64,000 bases of DNA, taken from contig NZ_BMVB01000010.1 of NCBI RefSeq assembly GCF_014650495.1, positions 124,001 through 188,000 of the forward strand. Reading direction: 5' to 3'. Positions 40,720-49,470 of this stretch are shown piece after piece. The stretch's first letter is position 1. The number at the start of each line of letters is the position of its first letter. Position numbers and translations under genes: made by a program. The DNA comes from Streptomyces cinnamoneus. GTDB taxonomy: Bacteria > Actinomycetota > Actinomycetes > Streptomycetales > Streptomycetaceae. The notes under the pieces are model-generated. The model searched no databases, had not been told where the DNA came from, and was given only the letters and a program-made list of their open reading frames with translations.

Positions 40720-43398
40720 GTGAACCTGCAGCAGCTGCACTACACCTCCACCGCCATCACGGGCCCGGACAGCTCGGGCTTCCGTTTCACCGCCGCCAGC
40801 CCCGAACTGCCCATCACCCTGCTGGGGGAGGCGGAGCAGGTGATCGGCTACGAGCCGCCCTCCGACGCCCCCGACTGCCCCTCGACGGAGGAACTGGCCG
40901 GGTTCCCGGTCGCGTTCAGTCACAACCGGCTCTCCGACGGCAGCCGTCTGTTGTGCCGCACCATCCGCACCGGCCCCGGCCGCGGCGGCCGCCACGGGAA
41001 CTTCCACGCCCACGCCGTACGGCTGCCCGAGGGCGGCGGACTGCCCGGCGGGCTGCTGCCCATCGAGGCGTGGGAGTCGCCCTCCTGGTCCGACCGGACC
41101 CCCGACGGCGGCTCGCCGCAGCCGCTCGCCGCGCTCACGCCGGCCCGCCGCATCGACAAGAAGGGCCTGCTCGACTTCGTCCACGCCCGCGTCGAGCGCC
41201 TCGAAGCCTTCCTCGCGGACGTACGGATCCTCTTCCGCACCCCGGACGCCCCCCAGCTGCTCGTCATCGAGCGGGACAGCGCCCGCATCGCGTACTGGGT
41301 CGCCATCGCCAGCGCGGTCATGCCGCGCGAGCTCGCCGACCGGCTGACGTTCACCACCTACACCCGCCGCCCCATGCTCGCCCGGCAGCAGATCGTCGGC
41401 GTCCTCCCCGACGCCGACTTCGACTACGCCTCCGCCGCCGCCCAGCACCGCTACCGGGTCCACGACTGCACCGGCGGAACGTCGAGCCCCCCTCGCGCCG
41501 AACGGGACCCGTGGGCCGCCGTCGCCGCCCGCATCTGGCTCGCCGGGCACCCCGTCCTGTTCGCCGAGGCCACCCGCCGCCACGGTCCCGTCCTGGGCCG
41601 CGATGCGGACGAAGAGGCCGATCACCTCGCCGCGCTCGCCGCCCGGGAGGGCATTCCCCTCGACTCGAACGGACGCACGGCAGCCGGCCGCTGGGTCCGT
41701 GACCACGCGACGCGCGACACCCTCGACACCTCCGCCCGCAGCCGGTTGCTCGCGACCCTGGCCGCCGGTGGCACCGACCGCACCCCGGAGGAGTGGACGG
41801 TCCTCGCCGCGCTCGCCCAGCAGCTCGCCGCGCCCGTGTCCCGGACGGCCACGGCCCCCCTCAAGCGCGACCTGCAACGGGAGCTGGAACGCGCCGCCGA
41901 CGCCCCCTCGACCCCGCTCGTGCGTTTCCTCACCCTCCTTCGCCTCGCCGAGGCGCTCCGGGTCGACCGCAGCGCCGTCATGCCCGTACTCACCGCCCGC
42001 CTGACCGCCGCCCTCCTGGACGACGCGTCCCCGGACCGCAAGGTCGTACGGGCGGCCCTCGACGCGCATCCGGCGCTGCGGACCGCGGTGCTCGACGCGC
42101 TGGACCGCACCGCCGCCACGGACGACCCCCGCCCCATCGCCCACCTCCTCGCCGCCGAGCTCCCCGGCGCCGACCTCACCGGCCGACCGCACCTGCGGGT
42201 CGCCGCCGCCATGGCCGCCGACTCCGTGCCGTTCGTCGACTACAGCTACGGCCGGGGGTACGACTACGGCTACGACTACGGCCCGGGCGACGATGCGGAC
42301 GACGACTTCGACGACTTCGAGGACGCACCCGACGAGGACGGGTACGGCGACGACGGCCCGGACGGCAGCCGGGACGACGGCCGGGGCGACGGCCGGGACG
42401 CGGACACCGGCCGCCACGCCACCGGCCACATCGAGCCGGGCCGCCACGACACCGGCCGTCACGCCACCTCCCGCAGCGGCTCGACCGAGCGCCCGGAGCG
42501 CCCGGAGTCCCCCAAGCACCCCGAACGCCCCGAGCCCCCCGACCGTCCCGACCGCCTGTACGCGCTCATCAAGGCCGCCGACCCCGAGCACCAGGACGCC
42601 CCGTCCGTCCTGCGCACGGCGTACCGGCTCGTCTGGGGCGAGGAGCCGCTCCTGTCCGCGGAGGCCGTGGCCCTGCTGGCCGCCATCCCGGCGGCTTCGC
42701 ACCACGCCGCGGGCCTCGCCCAGCCGTTCGTACGCGCCGCCCTGGAGAGCGCCCACGACGACCCCGTGGCACCCGGCCTCGCGAAGTCCCTGCTGAAGAG
42801 CGCCCTGGTCGGCGGAGGCGAGCTGACGCCCCGGCAACGGGCCGCGATGCTCCTCCTCGAACAGGCCGGCGACCTGGAGAGCGATGAGGCCCTGCCCGGC
42901 TACACGGCACGCATCGTCGGCCTGCGCCGCCAGGCCGCCCCGCTGGAAACCGGCATCGAGCAGCGGCTCAGCGTCGCTCTCGCCCACCGGCTGCTGTGCC
43001 TGGACCCGCCTCCCGCCCCCGGAGAGCTGCCGGACCTCATCCACTCGGACGACCGGCTCCTCCTGCACACGTACGCCCGGGAGGCGCGCGGCGACGCGGT
43101 GGCCGGCCAGGTGCGCCGCATGCCGACGTACGCCGCCGTCTGCTTCGTCGCCTGGCACACCGCCCCCGACGTGAGCGAGCTGTGGGACGAGATCCGCACC
43201 GACCTGCTGGCGTCGGTGTTGCGACCGCAGGTGCGCCGCATGTCCACCGAGGACATCGAGGAGATCCGCCGTTGCCTGCGGCAGGTCGGCGGCCCGTGGG
43301 CGGAGATGTTCCACGAGTGGGACAGGTTCGGCGTGCTCGGCAGGCTCAGCGGCCGCTGGCGCGGCCGGCCCGGAGGCTGCAAGCACGGCCGGTCGTAG
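40720..43398 (+). CDS. GTPase-associated protein 1 (GAP1)-like protein
   Basis: The 892-residue protein from GTG 40720 has an N-terminus NLQQLHYTSTAITGPDSSGF and later RLSDGSRLLCRTIRTG that match the GAP1-related family, large helical proteins usually encoded with a TRAFAC-class GTPase. Residues about 505-605 are a Tyr/Asp/Gly then Arg/Pro/Glu low-complexity linker (YGRGYDYGYDYGPGDDAD). The helical C-terminal half has no recognised domain. Comparative genomics places the family in predicted multi-component conflict or signalling systems. No GTPase or partner is adjacent here. Confidence 0.7.
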   Translation: MNLQQLHYTSTAITGPDSSGFRFTAASPELPITLLGEAEQVIGYEPPSDAPDCPSTEELAGFPVAFSHNRLSDGSRLLCRTIRTGPGRGGRHGNFHAHAVRLPEGGGLPGGLLPIEAWESPSWSDRTPDGGSPQPLAALTPARRIDKKGLLDFVHARVERLEAFLADVRILFRTPDAPQLLVIERDSARIAYWVAIASAVMPRELADRLTFTTYTRRPMLARQQIVGVLPDADFDYASAAAQHRYRVHDCTGGTSSPPRAERDPWAAVAARIWLAGHPVLFAEATRRHGPVLGRDADEEADHLAALAAREGIPLDSNGRTAAGRWVRDHATRDTLDTSARSRLLATLAAGGTDRTPEEWTVLAALAQQLAAPVSRTATAPLKRDLQRELERAADAPSTPLVRFLTLLRLAEALRVDRSAVMPVLTARLTAALLDDASPDRKVVRAALDAHPALRTAVLDALDRTAATDDPRPIAHLLAAELPGADLTGRPHLRVAAAMAADSVPFVDYSYGRGYDYGYDYGPGDDADDDFDDFEDAPDEDGYGDDGPDGSRDDGRGDGRDADTGRHATGHIEPGRHDTGRHATSRSGSTERPERPESPKHPERPEPPDRPDRLYALIKAADPEHQDAPSVLRTAYRLVWGEEPLLSAEAVALLAAIPAASHHAAGLAQPFVRAALESAHDDPVAPGLAKSLLKSALVGGGELTPRQRAAMLLLEQAGDLESDEALPGYTARIVGLRRQAAPLETGIEQRLSVALAHRLLCLDPPPAPGELPDLIHSDDRLLLHTYAREARGDAVAGQVRRMPTYAAVCFVAWHTAPDVSELWDEIRTDLLASVLRPQVRRMSTEDIEEIRRCLRQVGGPWAEMFHEWDRFGVLGRLSGRWRGRPGGCKHGRS

Positions 43399-43437
43399 CG
43401 CCGCCCGGGGGCCTCACGCGCCGCCCGGGGGCCTCAC
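43398..43437 (+). repeat. 20-bp tandem duplication at fdhD 3' end
   Basis: Two exact 20-base copies (43398-43417, 43418-43437) lie head to tail between the convergent GAP1 and fdhD genes. The second covers the fdhD stop codon. This is probably a recent replication-slippage event with little coding effect. Confidence 0.85.
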
Positions 43438-44267
43438 GCGGTGACGACGCGTTCCTCTCCCGCGTAGACGTTCATCGACGCCCCCCGCAGGAAGCCGATC
43501 AGCGTCATCCCCGTCTCCGCCGCCAGGTCGACGGCCAGCGACGACGGTGCCGAGACGGCGGCCAGCACGGGGATCCCCGCCATGACGGCCTTCTGCGCCA
43601 GCTCGAACGACGCCCGCCCGGACACCAGCAGCACGGCTCCGGCGAGCGGCAGCAGCCCCTGCTGCAGGGCGCGGCCCACGAGCTTATCGACCGCGTTGTG
43701 CCGGCCCACGTCCTCGCGGACGTCCAGCAGCTCGCCGTCCGGGGAGAACAGCGCCGCCGCGTGCAGGCCGCCGGTGCGGTCGAAGACGCGTTGCGCCTCG
43801 CGCAACTTTCCGGGAAGCGCGGCGAGGAGCTCCGGCGTGAGGCGCACGGGTGACGGGCCGTCGGCAACGGGCCAGCGGGCGGTGGTCCGTACCGCGTCCA
43901 GGCTCGCCTTGCCGCACAGACCGCACGAGGAGGTGGTGTAGACGTTGCGTTCGAGGGTGATGTCGGGGACGGGGACGCCGGGCGCGAGGCGCACGTCGAC
44001 GACGTTGTACGTGTTCGATCCGTCGTCGGTGGCGCCGGCGCAGTAGACGATGTTCGCCAGCTCCTCGTGGCTGCCGAGCACGCCCTCGCTGACGAGGAAG
44101 CCGGCCGCCAGCGCGAAGTCGTCGCCCGGGGTGCGCATGGTGATGGCCAGCGGCTTGCCGTTCAGCCGGATCTCCAGCGGCTCCTCGGCCACGAGCGTGT
44201 CGGGGCGCAAGGAGACGGCCCCGTCCCGGATGCGGACGACGCGGCGGCGTTCGGTGACCCGTCCCAT
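43434..44267 (-). CDS. fdhD: Formate dehydrogenase accessory sulfurtransferase FdhD
   Basis: In this 277-residue protein SSCGLCGKASLDAV holds the paired catalytic cysteines that pass sulfur from the IscS-type desulfurase to the molybdenum cofactor. MRTPGDDFALAAGFLVSEGV, DVREDVGRHNAVDKLVGRAL and LLVSGRASFELAQKAVMAGI are further FdhD blocks. It is required to activate formate dehydrogenase and acts in the cytoplasm. No fdh structural gene is in the window. Confidence 0.95.
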   Translation of the reverse strand: MGRVTERRRVVRIRDGAVSLRPDTLVAEEPLEIRLNGKPLAITMRTPGDDFALAAGFLVSEGVLGSHEELANIVYCAGATDDGSNTYNVVDVRLAPGVPVPDITLERNVYTTSSCGLCGKASLDAVRTTARWPVADGPSPVRLTPELLAALPGKLREAQRVFDRTGGLHAAALFSPDGELLDVREDVGRHNAVDKLVGRALQQGLLPLAGAVLLVSGRASFELAQKAVMAGIPVLAAVSAPSSLAVDLAAETGMTLIGFLRGASMNVYAGEERVVTA

Positions 44268-44428
44268 GTTCGATCAGTCCTGTGGTCGGTGGGCTGGCGG
44301 TGGACGGTTCATTGTGGCGGGTGCCCGCCGGGCGCCGCCGAGGCGGGCGCCGGCACGGCGGGGACGCGCCCGCCACGTGACGTGGGCCTCATCCCGGACG
44401 CGCGCCTCACCTTCCGTACCCCCGGTGG

Positions 44429-44442
44429 CTACCGTTCGGTAG
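44429..44442. promoter_or_regulatory. 14-bp perfect palindrome before aldehyde dehydrogenase
   Basis: CTACCGTTCGGTAG is nearly self-complementary (6-bp arms around TT) and sits 49 bp before the aldehyde dehydrogenase start. ACCG-N2-CGGT is a common TetR-type core. The remainder of the 224-bp divergent gap to fdhD shows nothing clear. Confidence 0.45.
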
Positions 44443-44491
44443 GAAGCGCCAATTCCCCGCCCCGACCGTGCACCGAGAGCGGAGATCATCC

Positions 44492-46069
44492 ATGGCACCC
44501 ACCTTCACGCCCCCCGCTGCCCCCACCCTCGTCCTCAAACCGGGCACCGAGTGGGCCACGGCCTGGCAGCGCTGCCGGGCCGCCGCCCCGGAGGCGTTCC
44601 GGGAGGAGCGCGTCCTCAACCTCTGGGGCGGCACCTGGCAGGCCGACGGCAGCCCGCTTCCCGCCGTCACCCCCGTCGACGGCACTCCCGTGCCCGGCCC
44701 GCCCCGCCTCGATCCGGCGACGGCCCGCCGGGCCGTACGCGCCGCACTGGACCAGCACCGCGCCTGGGGGCGGCTGCCGCTGGGCGAACGCAAGGCGCGC
44801 GTCGGGGCGGCGCTCGACGCCCTCGCCGAGCACAGCGAGCTCCTCTCCCTCCTCCTCGTCTGGGAGATCGGCAAGCCGTGGCGGCTGGCCCGGGCGGACG
44901 TGGACCGCGCGATCGACGGCGTGCGGTGGTACGTGGCGGAGATCGACCGGATGGTCGAGGGCCGCGGCCCGCTCCCCGGTCCCGTCAGCAACATCGCCAG
45001 CTGGAACTACCCCATGAGCGTGCTCGTCCACGCCATGCTCGTCCAGGCACTGGCCGGCAACGCGGTGATCGCGAAGACGCCCACGGACGGCGGCCTGTCC
45101 TGCCTGACCCTGGCCTGCGCCCTCGCCACCCGCGAAGGACTGCCGCTCACGCTGGTCAGCGGCAGCGGCGGCGAGCTGTCGGAGGCGCTCGTACGGGCCC
45201 CGGAGATCGGCTGCGTGTCGTTCGTCGGCGGCCGCGACACCGGCGCGCGGGTCGCCACCGCGGTCGCGGACCTGGGCAAGCGCCACATCCTGGAACAGGA
45301 GGGCCTCAACACCTGGGGCTTGTGGAACTTCACCGGCTGGGACGCCTTCGCCCCGCAGATCCGCAAGACCTTCGACTACGCGAAGCAGCGCTGCACGGCG
45401 TACCCGCGGTTCGTCGTCCAGCGGTCGGCGTTCGCCGACTTCCTCGCGCACTACCTGCCCGCGGTGCGCGAGGTGACCCTGGGCCACCCGCTGGCCGTGT
45501 CCGACCCGTCCGAGCCCCTGCCCGAACTGGACTTCGGCCCGCTGATCAACGCGGCGAAGGCCAAGGAGCTGAACGACCAGGTGGCGGAGGCGGTGGACCG
45601 CGGTGCGATCCCCCTGTACCGCGGTGAGCCGGCCGCCGGCCGCTTCCTCCCCGGCCAGGACACGAGCGCCTACGTCCCGCCCGTCACCCTCCTCAACCCG
45701 CCGCCGGCCTCGCCGCTGCACCACGCGGAGCCGTTCGGCCCGGTCGACACGATCGTGCTGGTCGACACCGAGTCCGAGCTGCTCGCCGCGATGAACGCCA
45801 GCAACGGTGCCCTCGTCGCCACCCTCTCGTGCGACGACGCGGCGACGTACGAGCGGCTGGCCCCGCAGATCCGCGCGTTCAAGGTCGGCCACGGCACGCC
45901 GCGCTCACGCGGCGACCGCGACGAGCTGTTCGGCGGCTTCGGTGCCTCGTGGCGGGGTGCGTTCGTGGGAGGGGAACTGCTGGTGAGGGCGGTGACGCAG
46001 GGGGCGTCGGGTGCGCCGGGGGAGGAACGTGTGCCGGGGAACTTCCCCGACTACCACCTGATGCCGTAG
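44492..46069 (+). CDS. Aldehyde dehydrogenase superfamily protein, divergent
   Basis: In this 525-residue protein GPVSNIASWNYPMSVLVHAM is the N-terminal NAD segment, SFVGGRDTGARVATAVADLG the cofactor loop, and FDYAKQRCTAYPRFVV contains the probable catalytic Cys. The usual LELGGKSP is replaced by LEQEGLNTWG, so the Glu is shifted in an unfamiliar context. PFGPVDTIVLVD and the C-terminal FGGFGASWRG follow. It is likely an NAD(P)-dependent aldehyde oxidising enzyme of an unassigned subfamily. GGAG is 8 bases upstream of the ATG. Confidence 0.85.
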   Translation: MAPTFTPPAAPTLVLKPGTEWATAWQRCRAAAPEAFREERVLNLWGGTWQADGSPLPAVTPVDGTPVPGPPRLDPATARRAVRAALDQHRAWGRLPLGERKARVGAALDALAEHSELLSLLLVWEIGKPWRLARADVDRAIDGVRWYVAEIDRMVEGRGPLPGPVSNIASWNYPMSVLVHAMLVQALAGNAVIAKTPTDGGLSCLTLACALATREGLPLTLVSGSGGELSEALVRAPEIGCVSFVGGRDTGARVATAVADLGKRHILEQEGLNTWGLWNFTGWDAFAPQIRKTFDYAKQRCTAYPRFVVQRSAFADFLAHYLPAVREVTLGHPLAVSDPSEPLPELDFGPLINAAKAKELNDQVAEAVDRGAIPLYRGEPAAGRFLPGQDTSAYVPPVTLLNPPPASPLHHAEPFGPVDTIVLVDTESELLAAMNASNGALVATLSCDDAATYERLAPQIRAFKVGHGTPRSRGDRDELFGGFGASWRGAFVGGELLVRAVTQGASGAPGEERVPGNFPDYHLMP

Positions 46070-46096
46070 TCGTCCTACCACCTCGTGCCATAGCCG

Positions 46097-47428
46097 TCAT
46101 CCGATGCCCTGACGGTCCGGCTCCAGGGCGAAGCCCCGGTCGGCCGCCTCGTGCACCGTGCGCTCCACGGCCTGTTCCAGGAGCGTGCGGTGCCGCTCCA
46201 GCGGGGCCCGCCGCCCGGCCGGGGCCAGTCGTTCGAGGTCCTCCAGGGCGGCCACCAGCCGCCGGGTGACCTGGGGACTGTCCACGGCGCAGCCCCGGAT
46301 CTCGGCGAAGCCGAGGTCGACGAGGTCGGCCCATTCCGGCAGGTCCTGCACCAGCCGGACCGCGCCCTTGCGGTCGCAGTGGTGCAGGGCCCCGAGCGGC
46401 CGCTCGGCGACGGCTGCCAGGAACTGCACGATCCGGTCCAGGCACTGCACGGCGGTCGTCGGGTCGTTGACGGCGGGGGAGAGGGCGCGCTGGGCGATGT
46501 CCGACAGCTGCCGCAGCCCGAACCCCAGGTCCTGGTGGAACGTCCGCTCGACCCCGACCGAGACGGTGTACCGCAGGGCCCGGTGCGGCGGTGCGGCGGC
46601 ACCGCCGTGCACGGCCAGCACCGGGGTGCCGGGGACGATGAAGTCCCCGATGCGGGGGATGAGCCGCAGGACGACGCCCTGCCGCTGTGCCGCCCGCACG
46701 AGCCGCGCGATGTGCACGTCGCGCAGCACCCCGGCCCGCCCGCGGTGCGGAACCTCCGCCCCCGCGGCCGGGAGCTCCGGCGGCCCGGCGGCGGCGACCC
46801 CGTAGCGGTCCAGCGCGCGGAAGGACTCGCGGGTGATCCGGTCGACGACGTGGCTGACCCGCATCAGCCGCAGGGTCGAGTTCACGTAGGCGACGAACAG
46901 CCCGAGGCTCAGCAGCACCATCAGCACGCACATCATGCTGGACACCACCGGCACCGTGGAGACGGTCCGCGGGTCGTCGTTCCCCTCGTACGAAGCCTGC
47001 ACCAGCAGCGCGAACAGGAACGTCGCCAGGAAGACGGCGAAGGTGCACTTCGTGATCCGGCTGCGCACGTACAGGCGCACGACGCGAGGGGACATCTGGC
47101 CGCCGGCCATCTGCAGGGCGACCAGGGAGATGGAGAAGACCACGCCGATGAAGGTCAGCATGGCCGACCCGACCGTCGTGATGATCGTCTTCGTGTCGTC
47201 GGCGAGGGCGATGAGCGACTCGATCTCGCCGTAGTCCCCGGCCTTCCGCAGCTCCCGGACGAGGAGGTTGTCGAGCTCCAGCACCCCCAGGGCCAGCAGC
47301 GCCGCCCCCACCAGCCCCGCCGTCGGCGTGAACCAGAACGTGTCCCGCAGGTGCTCCCGCAAGGGCGAGAGGGGCCGCGGCCGGCGCCGGACCGCGCCCG
47401 CCGGGGGAGAGTGTCCCTCAATGCCCAT
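46097..47428 (-). CDS. DUF2254 predicted membrane protein
   Basis: The 443-residue protein has four hydrophobic helices in the first 190 residues (for example TAGLVGAALLALGVLELDNL and VFLATFLFALLVQAS). Its conserved block IGVVFSISLVALQMAGGQMS with PRVVR, and later RTFHQDLGFGLRQLSDIAQR and ALSPAVNDPTTAVQCLD, are diagnostic of DUF2254. The C-terminal half is cytoplasmic and mixed alpha/beta. The function of the family is unknown; ion or mechanosensitive roles have been guessed. It is divergent from tRNA-Leu and convergent with the aldehyde dehydrogenase. Confidence 0.88.
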   Translation of the reverse strand: MGIEGHSPPAGAVRRRPRPLSPLREHLRDTFWFTPTAGLVGAALLALGVLELDNLLVRELRKAGDYGEIESLIALADDTKTIITTVGSAMLTFIGVVFSISLVALQMAGGQMSPRVVRLYVRSRITKCTFAVFLATFLFALLVQASYEGNDDPRTVSTVPVVSSMMCVLMVLLSLGLFVAYVNSTLRLMRVSHVVDRITRESFRALDRYGVAAAGPPELPAAGAEVPHRGRAGVLRDVHIARLVRAAQRQGVVLRLIPRIGDFIVPGTPVLAVHGGAAAPPHRALRYTVSVGVERTFHQDLGFGLRQLSDIAQRALSPAVNDPTTAVQCLDRIVQFLAAVAERPLGALHHCDRKGAVRLVQDLPEWADLVDLGFAEIRGCAVDSPQVTRRLVAALEDLERLAPAGRRAPLERHRTLLEQAVERTVHEAADRGFALEPDRQGIG

Positions 47429-47534
47429 GAATGGACCTTATGCCTCGCGCGAATACCCTGGTGAGAGGCACTCCGAAACCTTGATAGAGTTATCCATGTC
47501 GCCGCGGGGAACACCCCGCCAAGACAAACACCTA

Positions 47535-47622
47535 GTCCGGGTGGCGGAATGGCAGACGCGCTAGCTTGAGGTGCTAGTGCCCTTTATCGGGCGTGGGGGT
47601 TCAAGTCCCCCCTCGGACACCA
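47535..47622 (+). tRNA. tRNA-Leu (anticodon GAG)
   Basis: The 88-nt molecule includes an encoded CCA. The acceptor stem GTCCGGG pairs with CTCGGAC (one G-U); the anticodon stem CTAGC/GCTAG encloses TTGAGGT with anticodon GAG at 47568-47570. A long variable arm (GTGCCCTTTATCGGGCGT) marks a class II leucine tRNA, and GGGGGTTCAAGTCCCCC is the T arm. It reads CUC/CUU, not the rare UUA. A possible -10 box TAGAGT lies at 47485-47490. Confidence 0.96.
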
Positions 47623-47635
47623 GTAAGACCAGATG

Positions 47636-47660
47636 AAACCCCAGCTCAGCTGGGGTTTTT
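47636..47660 (+). terminator. Intrinsic terminator after tRNA-Leu
   Basis: AAACCCCAGCT and AGCTGGGGTTT (47636-47646, 47648-47658) form a hairpin followed by TTTTT, 14 bp after the tRNA. It is one of few T-tailed terminators in the window. Confidence 0.85.
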
Positions 47661-47796
47661 CTGTTTTTCCGGGCCGCCCGCGTCCGCCCTCCGTCCCGTC
47701 CGTGGCCAACACGGCCCCATTGAGCCGTGACCCCCCTTCCCACACGATGAGGGCAGGCAGCGGCGTCGGCCGCTGGTGGGTAGGGGGGAGACGACC

Positions 47797-49350
47797 ATGC
47801 ATGACTACCGCGACGTCGTGGTCATAGGGGCCGGGCCCACCGGTCTGGCGGTGGCGGTGGGGTTACGGCAGTACGGGGTGGACGTCTGCGTCGTCGAGAA
47901 GGCCGGGCGGGGGAAGCGGGAGGCGCGGGCCGGGATCATCTGGCAGCGGGCGCTGGAGGTGCTGGGGGACCTCGGGTGCGTCGAGGACGTGGTCCGGGAA
48001 GGGCTGCTGCTGCGGCACGTGGAGATGTACGCCGGCGGGCGGCAGGCCGGGGGGATGACCTTCGCGTGCGGTGCGACCGCCCATCCGCATCCCCTGTCGA
48101 TCGAGCAGGACGCCGTCGAGCGGCTGCTCGGCGAGCGGCTCGCGGCGGTGGGCGGCGAGGTGGAGTGGTCCACGGAGGCCGTGGCGGTGCGCACGGGTCA
48201 GGACGGTGCCGAGGTCGACGTGCGCGGGCCGGACGGCCGCCTGCGGACCGTGCGGTGCGCCTGGGTTGTCGGGTGCGAAGGGGCGCACAGTGTGGTGCGC
48301 AAGGGGCTCGGCATCCCGTTCGAGGGCGCACGGCGGCCGAATCTCCAGTGCGTGCAGCTCAACGCCGTCCCCACGTGGAAGTACCCCTACGCCGACGACC
48401 GCACCCGGTTCTTCCTCGAACGCGGCGCGTCCCTCGGCGTGTCCCCCCGGCCCGGCGGCGGCAACCGGTTCTTCTGCTTCCTCACCGACCCGGACCCCTC
48501 CGTCGAGCGGCCTCCCGGCCTCGACGAGATGCGGACCCTGATCGCCCGCACCGCGCACGACCCCGGCGTGCGGCTGGCCCCCACCGAGCCGCCCTGGGCC
48601 AACCGGGCCCGCTTCCACGACCGCGTGGCCGGGTCGTTGCGCGAGGGGCGGGCGCTGCTCGCCGGGGACAGCGCGCACCTGTGGGCGCCCATCGGCGGGC
48701 ACGGGCTCAACACCGGGCTGCGCGGCGCGCACAACCTCGCCTGGAAGCTGGCGGCCGCCCTCCACGGCTGGGCGGCCGACCCGTACGCCCTGCTCGACAC
48801 CTATGCCACCGAGCAGCGGCTCACCGCGCAGAAGGTCATGCGGGCGATGCGTCACAACATCCTGGAGCTGCCGCCGGGCCGCCTCGCCCTCCTCGGGATC
48901 CGCCTCGCGGGCCCGTACCTGACCCGCAGCCAGTGGTTCGGCGACCGCATCCGGGCGATGCTCAGCGACCTCTCGATGCACCACCGCGAAAGCGCCCTGT
49001 CCGAGGGACGGGCCGGCGACCGGCTGCCCGACGTGACCGTCACGGTGGACGGGCGTCGCTGCCGGCTGCACGAGCTCCTCTCCTACGGCCGCTGGACCCT
49101 GCTCGTCGCTCCCGGCGCGGCCCGGCGCGGCGTGGACGTCGCCCGGCTGCACGCGGTGACCGGTGCGTACGCCATGCCCGTCGAGCTGTTCCGGCCGCGC
49201 CTGGATCCCGGCGGCCCGGCGGGGGAGGCGCCGCGCCTGCCCGGTACGGCGTTGGTGCTGGTGCGGCCCGACCGCCACATCGGGCTGGCCTGCGACAGCG
49301 TCACCGAGCTGGAAACGTACATTCGGCGCTGGTTCGTACGAAAAGGCTAA
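47797..49350 (+). CDS. FAD-dependent monooxygenase 1 of the bisindole cluster
   Basis: The 517-residue aromatic hydroxylase has VVVIGAGPTGLAVAVGLRQY (FAD loop), CEGAHSVVRKGLGIPFEGAR (DG-type motif) and ALLAGDSAHLWAPIGGHGLN then TGLRGAHNLAWKL (GD motif), followed by a thioredoxin-like C-terminal domain ending RRWFVRKG. It belongs to the PheA/TfdB-like group A flavoproteins. Codon 23 (47863-47865) is TTA, predicting bldA-dependent translation. GGGGGGAGACGACC precedes the ATG. With its tandem paralogue it resembles the X1/X2 oxygenase pair of BE-54017/cladoniamide clusters. Confidence 0.87.
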   Translation: MHDYRDVVVIGAGPTGLAVAVGLRQYGVDVCVVEKAGRGKREARAGIIWQRALEVLGDLGCVEDVVREGLLLRHVEMYAGGRQAGGMTFACGATAHPHPLSIEQDAVERLLGERLAAVGGEVEWSTEAVAVRTGQDGAEVDVRGPDGRLRTVRCAWVVGCEGAHSVVRKGLGIPFEGARRPNLQCVQLNAVPTWKYPYADDRTRFFLERGASLGVSPRPGGGNRFFCFLTDPDPSVERPPGLDEMRTLIARTAHDPGVRLAPTEPPWANRARFHDRVAGSLREGRALLAGDSAHLWAPIGGHGLNTGLRGAHNLAWKLAAALHGWAADPYALLDTYATEQRLTAQKVMRAMRHNILELPPGRLALLGIRLAGPYLTRSQWFGDRIRAMLSDLSMHHRESALSEGRAGDRLPDVTVTVDGRRCRLHELLSYGRWTLLVAPGAARRGVDVARLHAVTGAYAMPVELFRPRLDPGGPAGEAPRLPGTALVLVRPDRHIGLACDSVTELETYIRRWFVRKG

Positions 49351-49428
49351 TGTCACGGCATAGGCGCCATTGATCCCCCACCCCCTCATCGCCGACCATG
49401 AAGGCGGACGGACGACGGATGCAGGGGA

Positions 49429-49445
49429 GGGTGGCGCAGCCACCC
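49429..49445. promoter_or_regulatory. Perfect hairpin before second monooxygenase
   Basis: GGGTGGC-GCA-GCCACCC is a perfect 7-bp dyad 26 bp before the second monooxygenase start, in the 120-bp gap between the tandem genes. It may attenuate read-through from the first gene or be an operator. Confidence 0.4.
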
Positions 49446-49470
49446 ATCGTTCAGCACGGGGGAGACGACG

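Noticed and set aside
40177..43386. 1069-residue open frame on the minus strand opposite the GAP1 gene
   Set aside because: It is the complement of a high-GC coding frame. Its C-terminus is repeated Trp-Pro-Tyr-Gly and Pro-Ala-Leu text from the repeat region and shows no domain, whereas the plus frame has a family-specific N-terminus and normal codon bias.
47535..47622. tRNA-Leu as the bldA gene
   Set aside because: The anticodon is GAG, not TAA, so it cannot be the UUA-reading tRNA that controls TTA codons.
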